Below are positions 9,501-18,100 of a stretch of 64,000 nt of DNA, piece by piece. Made by a program: the position numbers and the translations under genes. Position 1 is the first letter of the stretch. Each line of letters begins with the position of its first letter. Source of the stretch: Nitrosarchaeum sp. (GTDB lineage Archaea > Thermoproteota > Nitrososphaeria > Nitrososphaerales > Nitrosopumilaceae); assembly GCA_021414365.1 (NCBI GenBank), contig JAIOOR010000007.1, forward strand, positions 61,465-125,464, written 5' to 3'. The notes beneath the pieces are model-generated. The model was not told where the DNA came from, did not search any database, and saw only the letters and a program-made list of their open reading frames with translations.

Positions 9501-10115
9501 TCTCTTAATACACTTAATGCAAAAGCTCCTGAAACATACCTCGAAGTATCTTATGGATATCGCTCAATGTCTGTGCGCAAGAACTCCTTAGAAGAAGAAC
9601 GAAATTCTATTGTAAAGTTTATTGAAGATATAGAAAAAGACAAACGTCAAACCTTTTTGGACGCATTTGATAAAGTGGACAAAGAAATACGTCTTATTTT
9701 CAACAAAATGACTGGTGGTAATGCTTGGCTTGAATTACAAAATGAGGATGATATTTTCAACTCTGGAATTTCCTACATGATTCAATTTCCAAATAAACCG
9801 AAAAGAGAATCTACTTCAATTAGTGGAGGTGAAAAGACGTTGGCCGCTATAGTCTTTGTTTTGGCACTTCAAAAACTAAAACCATCGCCTTTCTATCTCT
9901 TTGACGAGGTAGACGCACATCTTGATGCTCCAAACTCTGAAAGATTAGCAAAAATTTTAGAGGAGCGTTCTCATGAAAGTCAATTCATAATGGTTTCTCT
10001 AAAAGACTCTGTTATACAAAAAGCCAAACTCATCTATGGCGTTTATCCAAAAAACGGAGTATCGTACATTGTTACATACAAAGACAAGAGAATGCCTTCT
10101 GTTAAAACATCCTAA
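6591..10115 (+). CDS. smc: Chromosome segregation ATPase SMC
   Basis: 1174 aa from a TTG start (MVHIKKVEIFGFKSFGFK). The N-terminal head has Walker A GPNGSGKSN (residues 33-41). Two long coiled-coil arms flank a hinge (roughly 510-640, with GIVGLVYEMISWD and a Gly-rich YFEAKGGAVV). The C-terminal head has signature SISGGEKTL (about 1077) and Walker B YLFDEVDAHLD. It forms the condensin core that organises and separates chromosomes. No scpA/scpB kleisin gene is adjacent. The 3' end overlaps the convergent ABC ATPase gene by 4 bp. Confidence 0.96.
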   Translation: MVHIKKVEIFGFKSFGFKNTTVMFEPGLVSISGPNGSGKSNILDAIIFALGENKPKMMRVDKLRSLIHDIEGNRHGPKIARSSVHFDNSDRKIPVDSDAVEITREMDDKGENNYYLNKKPTNRSQILDLLDVANAGLGQLNAVQQGTVTRISEFTSEEKRKTIEDLIGLSYFDEKKTEAIKQLDDADRRLEIALAKMGEIKKRIDELEEERNQKLRHDMLDRELNRYKAIAASNKLKIILNQKSSKEDTFNKITSEVTKFDEERTLLRNEIISLESEKSKLMSVANDYSQAKAAIDSELSSAMEQYEIDNSAIIASTKRLQQIDLRFPEIKNEIQTIDLTRNEIESRILESKKEIDETNIKKQKINGDLEILDSERNKILTEQSVAASKKSEIDHKIKLLSEQLNEAKLKLSKEENEFEESQIKIKSNSVKLTDFEKSIAELSALKLRLESKINNHNDSISELKSRISKLNSKKSKTLNDLEELDLILEKSSKAAAQYETKIKTVKRIMHEDYTVAKLKEDADKLGIVGLVYEMISWDKQYDRSVLAVSSDWIKAIVVPDFATLLGIAEVARSKNLPKLKIIPLDAIPQFKLNLPKESGVIGVLSDYVRCNPSYSALKTFLFGNVVLANSRDSAYRISKLGHKAVTLDGEYFEAKGGAVVIDINSKISKLTKIISMSTDIDGLLESINLLKRYVSKKKHSLKKLEDSIQSHMERLSLSEQDLASTDENFSHLQSRISSAINMKQHLAERIAELNKRNSSLLSEIASAESHIESLNSRIVLVEENYASGEQTRIANELSRVNAKKADLEKLYTTIMNEYRDKDSKLTTIQAEENRKKSQIKSLYDEESSLISQRQELENKIKELEIRKESKTAILVTLREKEQELISTSGSSIGQLKEYDDKLKVLSEKDKELTKEINSLERQSDSLTRDLHDLIENETKLQHLLSSFGFDKNMETFDVESIVHGLTTELNSLNTLNAKAPETYLEVSYGYRSMSVRKNSLEEERNSIVKFIEDIEKDKRQTFLDAFDKVDKEIRLIFNKMTGGNAWLELQNEDDIFNSGISYMIQFPNKPKRESTSISGGEKTLAAIVFVLALQKLKPSPFYLFDEVDAHLDAPNSERLAKILEERSHESQFIMVSLKDSVIQKAKLIYGVYPKNGVSYIVTYKDKRMPSVKTS

Positions 10116-11077
10116 TCTAAATTTACATAACATGCAACAACATGATCTTTTTTCACCTCTTCTAACTTTGGTTCAATTTTACATTTTTCAATAACATAAG
10201 GGCATCTTGCTCTGAATCTACATCCTTCATAAACATCAATTTCTAATGGTTCGTTGATTCTTATTTTTCTCTCTCTGTTGAGATTTTCAGGATCTGGCTC
10301 TGAAATTGCATCGATAAGAGCTTGTGTGTAAGGATGTTTTGGTTTTAGTAATACCTCATCAGTTGTTCCCATTTCTACAATTTTTCCAAGATACAAAATT
10401 CCTATTCTTTGACCAAAATACCTGGCAGTAGCTAAATCATGTGTAATGTACAAAAACGAAATCTGGTATTTTTTTTGTAATTCTTGCATTAATTCTAACA
10501 TCTCTGCTCTTATGGATACATCAAGCATGGATACAGGCTCGTCTGCAAGAATTATCTTTGGTCTTAATGCCAATGCTCTTGCAAGTACCACTCGTTGTCT
10601 TTGCCCTCCTGACATCATATGTGGATATTTTTTTAGAATCTCTTCTGCAGGTTCAAGTTTTACTTCTCGTAATACCTCGATGACTCTTTTTCTTCTATCT
10701 TCTTTATTTCCAATTTTGTGAATTTCAAGTGGTTCTGAGACAATATCTGATATGTTCATTCTAGGGTTGACTGAATCATATGGATCCTGATGTATCATTT
10801 GGCAATTCATCCTGATTTTTTTTAGGCTATTTTTGTCGTTTTTGATCTCTTGATTTTCAAAAAATATTTTTCCCGAATCCGCCTCAATTGATTTGAGAAT
10901 TAATTTTGCTATTGTAGATTTTCCTGAACCTGATTCCCCTGCTAATACAAGGACCTCTCCTTTTCTGACTGAAAATGAAACATCATCTGCTGCTTTTATT
11001 TTGGTTGTTTTTGAACTGAACATGCCTTTTTTTGTAAAAAATTTACTCAAATGATCCACTCTTAAAATTTCATCCAA
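10112..11077 (-). CDS. ABC transporter ATPase, oligopeptide type (OppF/DppF)
   Basis: 321 aa. Walker A GESGSGKST, Q-loop, signature MSGGQRQRV, Walker B IILADEPVSMLD and the switch histidine in YITHDLA are all present. The C-terminal oligopeptide-transporter extension with CRFRARCPYVIEKC, whose cysteines can bind an Fe-S cluster, is also visible. In peptide or nickel importers this subunit works with a second ATPase, two permeases and a binding protein. None of these is next to it: the neighbour upstream is egtD on the other strand. The partner genes must be elsewhere or absent, so the substrate cannot be assigned. Confidence 0.88.
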   Translation of the reverse strand: MDEILRVDHLSKFFTKKGMFSSKTTKIKAADDVSFSVRKGEVLVLAGESGSGKSTIAKLILKSIEADSGKIFFENQEIKNDKNSLKKIRMNCQMIHQDPYDSVNPRMNISDIVSEPLEIHKIGNKEDRRKRVIEVLREVKLEPAEEILKKYPHMMSGGQRQRVVLARALALRPKIILADEPVSMLDVSIRAEMLELMQELQKKYQISFLYITHDLATARYFGQRIGILYLGKIVEMGTTDEVLLKPKHPYTQALIDAISEPDPENLNRERKIRINEPLEIDVYEGCRFRARCPYVIEKCKIEPKLEEVKKDHVVACYVNLD

Positions 11078-11170
11078 TGTACTGAATTGAATAAAGTGCT
11101 ATATCAAGAAATCTTCATGCCTGTTGAATCGGGATAAAGCATTTATGTCAAATAAAATCTATTTTATTAC

Positions 11171-12196
11171 TTGAGTAAAACAATTCAAAAAAACATACAT
11201 TATAAAAAATATCAAATAGGCTCTACATTACAGTATTTTAAACCACATTCTACAAAAATCGAAAAAAGTTTTGCAGATGAAATATCTTTCAGTCTAAACC
11301 AACCTTCAAAGTTTATCAATCCTAAATTTTTTTATGATAAAAAAGGCTCTGAATTATTTGAAAAAATATGTAATTTGTCTGAATATTATCCAACACGTAC
11401 AGAAATCAGTATTTTAAAAAAACTCAAAGTTGAATTGCCTCAATACCTTGATGGTTCCTTTAGATTAGTTGAACTTGGTAGTGGGTCTTCTGTAAAAACG
11501 AGGCTGATTTTAGATGTTTTAATTCCACTTCAAGAAAAAATTGAATATTTTCCAATTGACATCTCTGAAATTTTAACTGAAAGCTCCTCGCTACTTCAGC
11601 GAGACTATTACAATCTCTTCATCACTGGAATTATTGATACGTATGAAGGCGGTCTTGAATTTTTAAAAAATTATGATGATCAAAAAAATCTAATTATTTT
11701 CTTGGGTTCTAGTTTTGGAAATTTTACTCCATATGAAGGTGAAGAATTTCTAAAGAAAGTTAATTCTACAATGAAAGATAATGATCTTTTCTTAATTGGT
11801 TTGGATTTGGTGAAAAATAAAATGATTTTAGAAAATGCTTATGATGATTCTCAAGGTGTTACTGCCAAGTTTAATCTCAATGTTTTATCGAGACTCAACG
11901 ATGAATTGGATGCTAATTTCAATCTAAATAATTTTGCTCATCATGCTCTATATAATGAAAATGATCAAAGAATCGAAATGTATCTTAAATCATTGGTATC
12001 TCAATCTGTAGTGATTTCAAAATCAAATATTTCCTTGACGTTAAAGAAAAATGAGTTGATTCACACTGAACATTCTCATAAATTTAAATTATCTCAAATA
12101 CGTGAATTAATGCATCAAACTGGATTTAACATAAAAAATATTTGGTTAGATGAAAATAATTACTTTGCATTAACTTTGGTCTCAAAAAACATTTAG
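11171..12196 (+). CDS. egtD: L-histidine N-alpha-methyltransferase (ergothioneine)
   Basis: 341 aa from TTG. EgtD trimethylates histidine with three SAM to give hercynine. Family marks are the opening segment KFINPKFFYDKKGSELFEKI, LSEYYPTRTE (substrate loop), SAM-binding LVELGSGSSVKTRLIL, and IIFLGSSFGNF. It is convergent with egtB, with only 4 bp between the stop codons, which supports a shared pathway. Length matches the family. Confidence 0.9.
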   Translation: MSKTIQKNIHYKKYQIGSTLQYFKPHSTKIEKSFADEISFSLNQPSKFINPKFFYDKKGSELFEKICNLSEYYPTRTEISILKKLKVELPQYLDGSFRLVELGSGSSVKTRLILDVLIPLQEKIEYFPIDISEILTESSSLLQRDYYNLFITGIIDTYEGGLEFLKNYDDQKNLIIFLGSSFGNFTPYEGEEFLKKVNSTMKDNDLFLIGLDLVKNKMILENAYDDSQGVTAKFNLNVLSRLNDELDANFNLNNFAHHALYNENDQRIEMYLKSLVSQSVVISKSNISLTLKKNELIHTEHSHKFKLSQIRELMHQTGFNIKNIWLDENNYFALTLVSKNI

Positions 12197-12200
12197 AATT

Positions 12201-13511
12201 CTAAATATTTTCTGCGCATCTAAATCCTGAGAACATCCATCTTTCATCTAATCTGAAAAAATTCCTATAACTTCCACGAATTGACATCTTTGGTGTTCCA
12301 AAAGATCCACCTCGTAATACTTTTTGATTTGTAAACCACTTGTCATTATATTCTTCAAACCCTGACTTGAATCCTGGATATCCTGTGAATTCTGATGATG
12401 TCCATTCCCATACATCTCCTATCATTTGGTGACATCCTGATGGGCTTTTGCCATTTGGGTATGACCCTATTTCTGTACATCCCCAATGATGTGATTCTAA
12501 TAAATTGGAGTTTTGCTCTGTAGGGGGCTCATTTCCCCAAGGAAAAATTGTTTTTTGTTGTTTTTCTTCGTTCCAGCATGCTGCTTTTTCCCATTCTGCT
12601 TCTGTTGGAAGTCTCTTTCCTGCCCATTTGCAATATGCGTCTGCTTCATAATAGCTGACATTACATACTGGCTCTTTTGGATTTATTTTTCTGATTCCTG
12701 AAAAATCCTTCACATTCCATTGTCCATCTATTTTTTCCCAATACATTGGAGATTTCCATTCATTTTGCTTCACTTTTTCCCATCCGTCTGAAAGCCAATA
12801 CTTGTAAGTACCATATCCACCATCATTCATGAATTTTAAATATTGTTCATTAGTTATTGGAAATGCATCTATAGAGTAATTTTCGAGATAGACTTTATGT
12901 TCTGGTAATTCAATATCATAGCAATAATCTGGACCTTTATATCCAACTGCAAATATTCCACCTTGAATTTGTATTGACCTCTGTTCGACATTTACTGATT
13001 TTGGTTTTTGATTTTTTCTAACCGGTCTATACTGTTCTGCTAACAAATGCTGCAGATCATACACTAGCAATTCCTGATGTTGACATTCATGATGAACCCC
13101 AGTGATAATTAATTTGATTGCGTCATTGCTAAGTAACTGTGATTCTACAAAGTGATTTACTCTTTGACTAATTGTGTTAAAGTACTGAAAGATTTGCTCA
13201 GTTGTAGGTCTTGAGATGATTCCACGTTGACCTTTATCATGAGGTACACCAAATTGTTGATAGTATGAGTTTAGATATTCGGAGAACTCTTTAGAATAAA
13301 ATTCATAATTTTTATCAATTTTACTCATTATAGCTTCATAAATCCAACTCACGTGTCCAATGTGCCATTTTGGTGGACTGGTAAAAAATGCAGTTTGTAC
13401 TACAAAATCATCTTTCTCCAAAGTTTTTACTAATTCTAATGTTCTATTTCGCGTTTCTTTGAATTGTTCTAAAAGTGGCTTTCTTAATTCCATGTCAGTG
13501 GAAGACGTCAT
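12201..13511 (-). CDS. egtB: Ergothioneine sulfoxide synthase EgtB
   Basis: 436 aa. The N-terminal DinB-like domain has PPKWHIGHVSW (H50) and HX3HXE at H141/H145/E147, giving the three histidine ligands of the non-heme iron. The C-terminal formylglycine-generating-enzyme-like domain contains FPITNEQYLKFMNDGGY, AGKRLPTEAEWEKA, GDVWEWTSS, VLRGGSFGTP and FRLDERWMFSGFRCA. The enzyme couples hercynine with a thiol donor (gamma-Glu-Cys or cysteine) and O2. No egtA, egtC or egtE is nearby. Its start lies 2 bp after the proS stop, so the two are likely cotranscribed. Confidence 0.9.
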   Translation of the reverse strand: MTSSTDMELRKPLLEQFKETRNRTLELVKTLEKDDFVVQTAFFTSPPKWHIGHVSWIYEAIMSKIDKNYEFYSKEFSEYLNSYYQQFGVPHDKGQRGIISRPTTEQIFQYFNTISQRVNHFVESQLLSNDAIKLIITGVHHECQHQELLVYDLQHLLAEQYRPVRKNQKPKSVNVEQRSIQIQGGIFAVGYKGPDYCYDIELPEHKVYLENYSIDAFPITNEQYLKFMNDGGYGTYKYWLSDGWEKVKQNEWKSPMYWEKIDGQWNVKDFSGIRKINPKEPVCNVSYYEADAYCKWAGKRLPTEAEWEKAACWNEEKQQKTIFPWGNEPPTEQNSNLLESHHWGCTEIGSYPNGKSPSGCHQMIGDVWEWTSSEFTGYPGFKSGFEEYNDKWFTNQKVLRGGSFGTPKMSIRGSYRNFFRLDERWMFSGFRCAENI

Positions 13512-13513
13512 TT

Positions 13514-14968
13514 TTAATACCCCCTTGCAAATATTGGGACTATGCTACTTTGTTCTTTACAGTAAATGCATTTTCCACCGGTATTTTCACTATTGAATGG
13601 AATTACTCTGATGTCTGCTCCTGTCTCTTCTTTGATTTTTTCCTCACATTCAATTTTCCCACACCAATGTGCGTTGAAAAAGCCTCCTTTCCCTATTTTT
13701 GATTTAAACTCCGAATAATCTGAAATATTTATTGTGTTTTCTTTGGTTTTTACCCTTGCATTTTTTAGCATGTCTTTTTGTATTTCATCTAAAATCGTAA
13801 TTATTTTTTCAATCTCTTTGAATCCGAGGTTTGTTTTTTCTCGATTGTATCTTTTTGCTAAAACCACTTGTTGTTTTTCAATATCTTTTGGTCCAATCTC
13901 AATTCTTAATGGGACTCCTTTTAACTCCCAATCGTTAAATTTGTATCCTGGAGTTAATTCATCTCGGTCATCTACATGCACTCTGATTTTTTTAGTTTCT
14001 AGTTGCTCTTTGATTTCATTTACTTTTGGAAATACGATGTTTTTTGCCTCATCTGATTTGTAAATTGGAACTATGACCACTTGAATTGGAGCTACTTTAG
14101 GTGGTAGTACTAGGCCTTTGTCATCTCCATGCATCATTATCATGGCACCAATTAATCTCCACGATACGCCCCAAGAAGTTTGCCATGCAAATTGTTCCAC
14201 ATTATCTTTATCTGCAAATTTCACTTCAAATGGTATTGAAAAATTCTGTCCTAGAAAATGAGATGTTCCCATTTGAAGAGCTTTTCCATCTGGCATTATT
14301 GATTCCATCGTTGTTGTATATACTGCTCCGACAAATTTCTCTTTCTCGCTTTTTTTACCTGTAATTACCGGAATAGCTAATTCATCTTCAACTGTATTTT
14401 TGTAAATTTCTAAAATTTTCATAACTTCTTGTTCTGCTTCTTCTTGTAGCGCATGAACTGTATGTCCTTCTTGCCATAAAAATTCAGAAGTTCTTAGGAA
14501 TGGTTTTGTAGCTTTTATCTCTGCTCTTAATGCTGTGTTCCAAAAATTAATTTTTAATGGTAGATCTCTCCAGCTTTGTATCCATTTGGAATACATTGTG
14601 TATGCTAGAGTTTCTGAAGTTGGTCTAAGTGCTAATCTGTCCCCTATCACATTTTCTCCTGAATGAGTTACCCAAAACACTTCTGGATTAAATCCTGCAA
14701 AATGTTTTTTCTCTTTTCCTAAAAGTGATTCTGGAATCAAAATTGGAAGAAATCCATTTCTAATCCCATTTTTAAAAAACTTCTCATCAAATGCACTTCT
14801 CAGTGATTCCCAAATAGCATACCCGTCAGGTCTTAGCACTATCAGGCCTTTTACTGGTGCATAATCTGCCAATTTTGCTTTTAGTACAACCTGAGTATAC
14901 CATTCACTAAAATCCACTTCTTTTGAGACTGTGATTCCTATGTCTTCTTTACTCAAACTAAATTCCAA
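13514..14968 (-). CDS. proS: Prolyl-tRNA synthetase (archaeal/eukaryotic type)
   Basis: 484 aa class II synthetase without the bacterial editing insertion. Motif 2 region (FLRTSEFLWQEGHTVHA), motif 3 and the anticodon-binding domain (APIQVVIVPIYKS; VHVDDRDELTPGYKFNDWELKGVPLRIEIG) are clear. The C-terminal zinc-like domain has Cys pairs (HWCGKIEC; GGKCIYC) and ends in the family's IFARGY with terminal tyrosine. It charges tRNA-Pro. It is the first gene of a tight pair with egtB. Confidence 0.95.
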   Translation of the reverse strand: MEFSLSKEDIGITVSKEVDFSEWYTQVVLKAKLADYAPVKGLIVLRPDGYAIWESLRSAFDEKFFKNGIRNGFLPILIPESLLGKEKKHFAGFNPEVFWVTHSGENVIGDRLALRPTSETLAYTMYSKWIQSWRDLPLKINFWNTALRAEIKATKPFLRTSEFLWQEGHTVHALQEEAEQEVMKILEIYKNTVEDELAIPVITGKKSEKEKFVGAVYTTTMESIMPDGKALQMGTSHFLGQNFSIPFEVKFADKDNVEQFAWQTSWGVSWRLIGAMIMMHGDDKGLVLPPKVAPIQVVIVPIYKSDEAKNIVFPKVNEIKEQLETKKIRVHVDDRDELTPGYKFNDWELKGVPLRIEIGPKDIEKQQVVLAKRYNREKTNLGFKEIEKIITILDEIQKDMLKNARVKTKENTINISDYSEFKSKIGKGGFFNAHWCGKIECEEKIKEETGADIRVIPFNSENTGGKCIYCKEQSSIVPIFARGY

Positions 14969-15020
14969 AGAAATAATTTTACTAATGAGCCTTTCGTGAT
15001 AAATTAGATTTTGCTAATTG

Positions 15021-15308
15021 TTACTTTAACGAGTCACCTTTACAGAGGACTTTGCCCATGACTCTGCTTTGGAAATTTGGACAAACAAAGCACTGGATGA
15101 ATTGAATGTCTTCTTTTAATACTGGGCATTTCACAAATTCCTGCTTCATTTTTTTAAGCATTTTTGGGCTGACTCCTTTGAGTTTTAATTTTCCTTTGTC
15201 GTCCATCATGCCTGACTCTTTTAATTCTGCCTTGACATCATCTGGAAGTTTTTGTTTCTCTTCTGTCATATCTATTATCACTTCGTATTTGTGTTCTAAT
15301 TCTTCCAT
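15021..15308 (-). CDS. Small four-cysteine protein, unknown
   Basis: 95 aa. The N-terminal half is acidic and helical. The C-terminal half has four cysteines (FVKCPVL, QCFVCPNF, KVLCKG) that could bind one metal ion. I do not know a characterised family. It lies 52 bp upstream of proS on the same strand and may share its transcript. Confidence 0.62.
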   Translation of the reverse strand: MEELEHKYEVIIDMTEEKQKLPDDVKAELKESGMMDDKGKLKLKGVSPKMLKKMKQEFVKCPVLKEDIQFIQCFVCPNFQSRVMGKVLCKGDSLK

Positions 15309-15589
15309 GATTGATGGAATTATTCTCCGTGATTTATTACTAGCGTTTTTAGAAATGACATAAATTTCACTTTAATATGATGTCGTTTGGATTTTTGGTT
15401 TGTTTTTTAAATAACGGTGTCATTTAATCGAGGGCTATTTCAGTAATTTTTCTTGAAGGTCATAATTGATATTAATAATATTTTCAAATGGTTCTATTTT
15501 TATTCATAAAGCGATCTTTTGTTAATAATTTTGGGCTGATATCTCTCAACTTTAATATAATTAGTAAATTTTTGCAAATCAGAAATCAA

Positions 15590-16240
15590 TTGTTGGCAAT
15601 TTTTGATGTGGAAGGAGTTTTGTATGATGCTGAATATCTCCCCATTCTTGCAGAAAAACTCAACAAAGAAGATGAAATTTGGGAGATTACAAAAAAAGGT
15701 ATTCAGGGTGTAATTAACTGGGAAGATGGACTTAGAACTAGAGTCGAAGCATTAAAAGGACTAGATTATCACACCTGCAAAGAAATTGCAGATACATTAC
15801 CTATAATGACTGGAGCTAAAGAGGCATGTAGAGTTCTAAAAGCAGCTGGATGGAAATTAATGGCAATCTCTGGTGGATTTACAATAATGACTGATAGATT
15901 GCAAAAAGAACTTGATCTGGATTATATTTTTTCAAATGAGTTAGTCTTTAAAAATGGAAAACTAGATGGTGTAGTGCTACATGTTGATTCTGATAAATCA
16001 AAATCAGCTAAAATAAAAATTGCCGAGTGGAATGAAAACAAAGAAAACATTATCTGTGTTGTAGATGGTGCAAATGATGTTAAATTATTTGATATCGCTG
16101 GTTTAGGCATTGCTTACAGAGCTCAGGATATGGTAAAAGATTTGGCAACCACTACATTAGAAGAGAAAGATCTTTCAAAAATACTTGATATTATAAATAA
16201 ACATTATCATCTAAACCTTGAAACTACGACTACTGCATAA
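15590..16240 (+). CDS. serB: Phosphoserine phosphatase (HAD family)
   Basis: The open frame begins further upstream, but homology starts at TTG 15590 (or the next TTG, 15593): LLAIFDVEGVLYDAEYL. This places the HAD motif I aspartate (D in DVEG) near residue 5-6. A TTTAATATAA stretch 30-40 bp upstream fits a TATA box with almost no leader. Motif II (LMAISGGF) and motif III/IV (VVDGANDVKLFDIAGLGIA) are visible. The expected reaction is phosphoserine to serine. The aspartate-to-glutamate change in the usual DxDGT motif (here DVEG) is seen in some SerB-like proteins, so the substrate is likely rather than certain. Confidence 0.82.
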   Translation: MLAIFDVEGVLYDAEYLPILAEKLNKEDEIWEITKKGIQGVINWEDGLRTRVEALKGLDYHTCKEIADTLPIMTGAKEACRVLKAAGWKLMAISGGFTIMTDRLQKELDLDYIFSNELVFKNGKLDGVVLHVDSDKSKSAKIKIAEWNENKENIICVVDGANDVKLFDIAGLGIAYRAQDMVKDLATTTLEEKDLSKILDIINKHYHLNLETTTTA

Positions 16241-16274
16241 ACAATATCTTACTGTATTTTTACAACTAATATAA

Positions 16275-17000
16275 TTGCAAATCATTCCAATACACATAGC
16301 AAAAGAAGTAGAACCAGGCGATAATATTTCTGATCTAATAATTAATTCTGGAGATATTGCTTCTGGTGATATTATAGTAATTGCTCAAAAGATCATCTCA
16401 AAGCAAGAAGATCGCATGATTGAATTGTCTTCAGTAGTACCTTCTTTGTTGGCTGAAGGCATTAGCTCTGAATACCAAAAAAATCCACATGTAGTAGAAT
16501 TGATTCTAAACGAATCAAAACAGATTATTCGAATGGAGCGTGGAATACTGATTGTTGAAACAAAAAACGGATTCATCTGTGCAAATGCAGGCATCGATGA
16601 AAGCAATGTAAAAGATGGATTTGTAACACTACTTCCTATTGATGCTGATTCATCTGCTGAAAAAATTCGTACTGAAATTTTAAAAAAAGTAAACAAAAAT
16701 GTCTCTGTTATAATTTCAGATACATTTGGACGCCCATTTAGAATGGGACAAACAAATTGTACCATTGGAATTTCTGGAATGTGTCCTATACTTGATTATG
16801 TTGGAACTAAGGATTCTTTTGATAGAACCTTACATGTAACTGCCATAGCAATCGCAGATGAGCTTTGTTCATCTGCTGAACTAGTTATGCAAAAAACAAC
16901 AAATTGTCCCGTGGCAATAATTCGTGGCTATGATTTTAAAAATGAACGTGCTTCTGTCAATGAACTTATACGTCCTCAAAACGAAGATCTGTTTCGATAA
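16275..17000 (+). CDS. cofE: Coenzyme F420-0:L-glutamate ligase
   Basis: 241 aa from TTG. CofE adds glutamates to F420-0 with GTP. Recognisable segments are IIVIAQKIISKQEDRMIEL, FICANAGIDESN, SDTFGRPFRMGQTNCTIG and the DELCSSAELVM region. It follows serB by 34 bp and is followed by the PHP gene by 47 bp, so the three may be one transcript. It implies that the organism uses F420. Confidence 0.92.
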   Translation: MQIIPIHIAKEVEPGDNISDLIINSGDIASGDIIVIAQKIISKQEDRMIELSSVVPSLLAEGISSEYQKNPHVVELILNESKQIIRMERGILIVETKNGFICANAGIDESNVKDGFVTLLPIDADSSAEKIRTEILKKVNKNVSVIISDTFGRPFRMGQTNCTIGISGMCPILDYVGTKDSFDRTLHVTAIAIADELCSSAELVMQKTTNCPVAIIRGYDFKNERASVNELIRPQNEDLFR

Positions 17001-17047
17001 CTGATACTCTATACAATAGGATTATAATCCAAAGAAGAAAATTTTAG

Positions 17048-17968
17048 TTGAAATTGATTATAAAAACTGAATTACACTGTCATAACTCATTTTCAAATTT
17101 TCATGTAGGTGAAGAAGAAGCACCTTATGACTGCAATGTCTCAATACGGGACCAACTTGAGCGCTCTTATAATTTGGGCTTAGATGCAATCTTTGTTACT
17201 AATCATAATACTTTGGACGGATATCACCAGCTATTACAATACAAAAATGATCATGAAAAATTTCAAAACATTTCAGTTTATCCAGCTGAAGAGATCACTG
17301 CTGATAATGGAGCTCATATCTTGGCATACGGCATTCACCATGAAATTCAATCTGGGCTTTCATTAGATGAGATAATAGATGAAATTCGAAAACAAGGTGG
17401 TGTTTCATCTGCTCCTCACCCATTCAGTTTACTTGATGCACTTAGAGACAGTGCCAAAAAATGTGATATGGTTGAAGTTTTCAATAGTAATAATGTGGAT
17501 ATTCTTTCTAATGCTCGAGCTACGCAATTTGCATTAGATAATAACATGATCCAGGTATCTGGCAGTGACTCTCATGTTATTTCCACATTGGGTCGTTGTG
17601 TAAACATGATATATTCTGAAAATAATCTTGATAGTATTTTACACTCAATGAAGCATGGAAAAATCGAAATTTCACAAACAGGCTATGCATTACAAAATGA
17701 AACACTTGATCATCTAAAATACAAAATTCACAACTCTAAAGATTATTTGATTGATTATATTGCAGAACATTATCCAAATGCAAAATGGCTTTTGACTTTT
17801 TTGCTAAAAATATACGATGGTAATCAAAACAGTCATGTTTGGTCACTATTTTACAAAATAGCCTTATTTTTAATGAAAAGAATTTCTCAAAAAATTAATT
17901 TTCAAAATTATAATCCAGAATTTATGAAAGACAGAAACCTTGGCACCATGTTTAAAATGGCATTATAA
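17048..17968 (+). CDS. PHP-domain phosphoesterase
   Basis: 306 aa from TTG. It has the metal-binding motifs of the PHP superfamily: ELHCHNSF at the N-terminus, FVTNHNTLDGY, a glutamate in PAEEIT, SSAPHPFSL and SGSDSHV. The last ~90 residues are helical and not part of the catalytic core. PHP proteins hydrolyse phosphoesters such as histidinol phosphate, 3',5'-nucleotides or RNA ends; the substrate here is unknown. Confidence 0.85.
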   Translation: MKLIIKTELHCHNSFSNFHVGEEEAPYDCNVSIRDQLERSYNLGLDAIFVTNHNTLDGYHQLLQYKNDHEKFQNISVYPAEEITADNGAHILAYGIHHEIQSGLSLDEIIDEIRKQGGVSSAPHPFSLLDALRDSAKKCDMVEVFNSNNVDILSNARATQFALDNNMIQVSGSDSHVISTLGRCVNMIYSENNLDSILHSMKHGKIEISQTGYALQNETLDHLKYKIHNSKDYLIDYIAEHYPNAKWLLTFLLKIYDGNQNSHVWSLFYKIALFLMKRISQKINFQNYNPEFMKDRNLGTMFKMAL

Positions 17969-18100
17969 AAAAACTGTTTTAAATTGGATTCTGTCCAATA
18001 TCCTTACTTTTTTCTATGATTTAAAAAACACTTAACATTGTTACTTAATTCTTTTATAGATAAAATGATTTATTGAAAAAATAACTGATGTAGAAATGCA

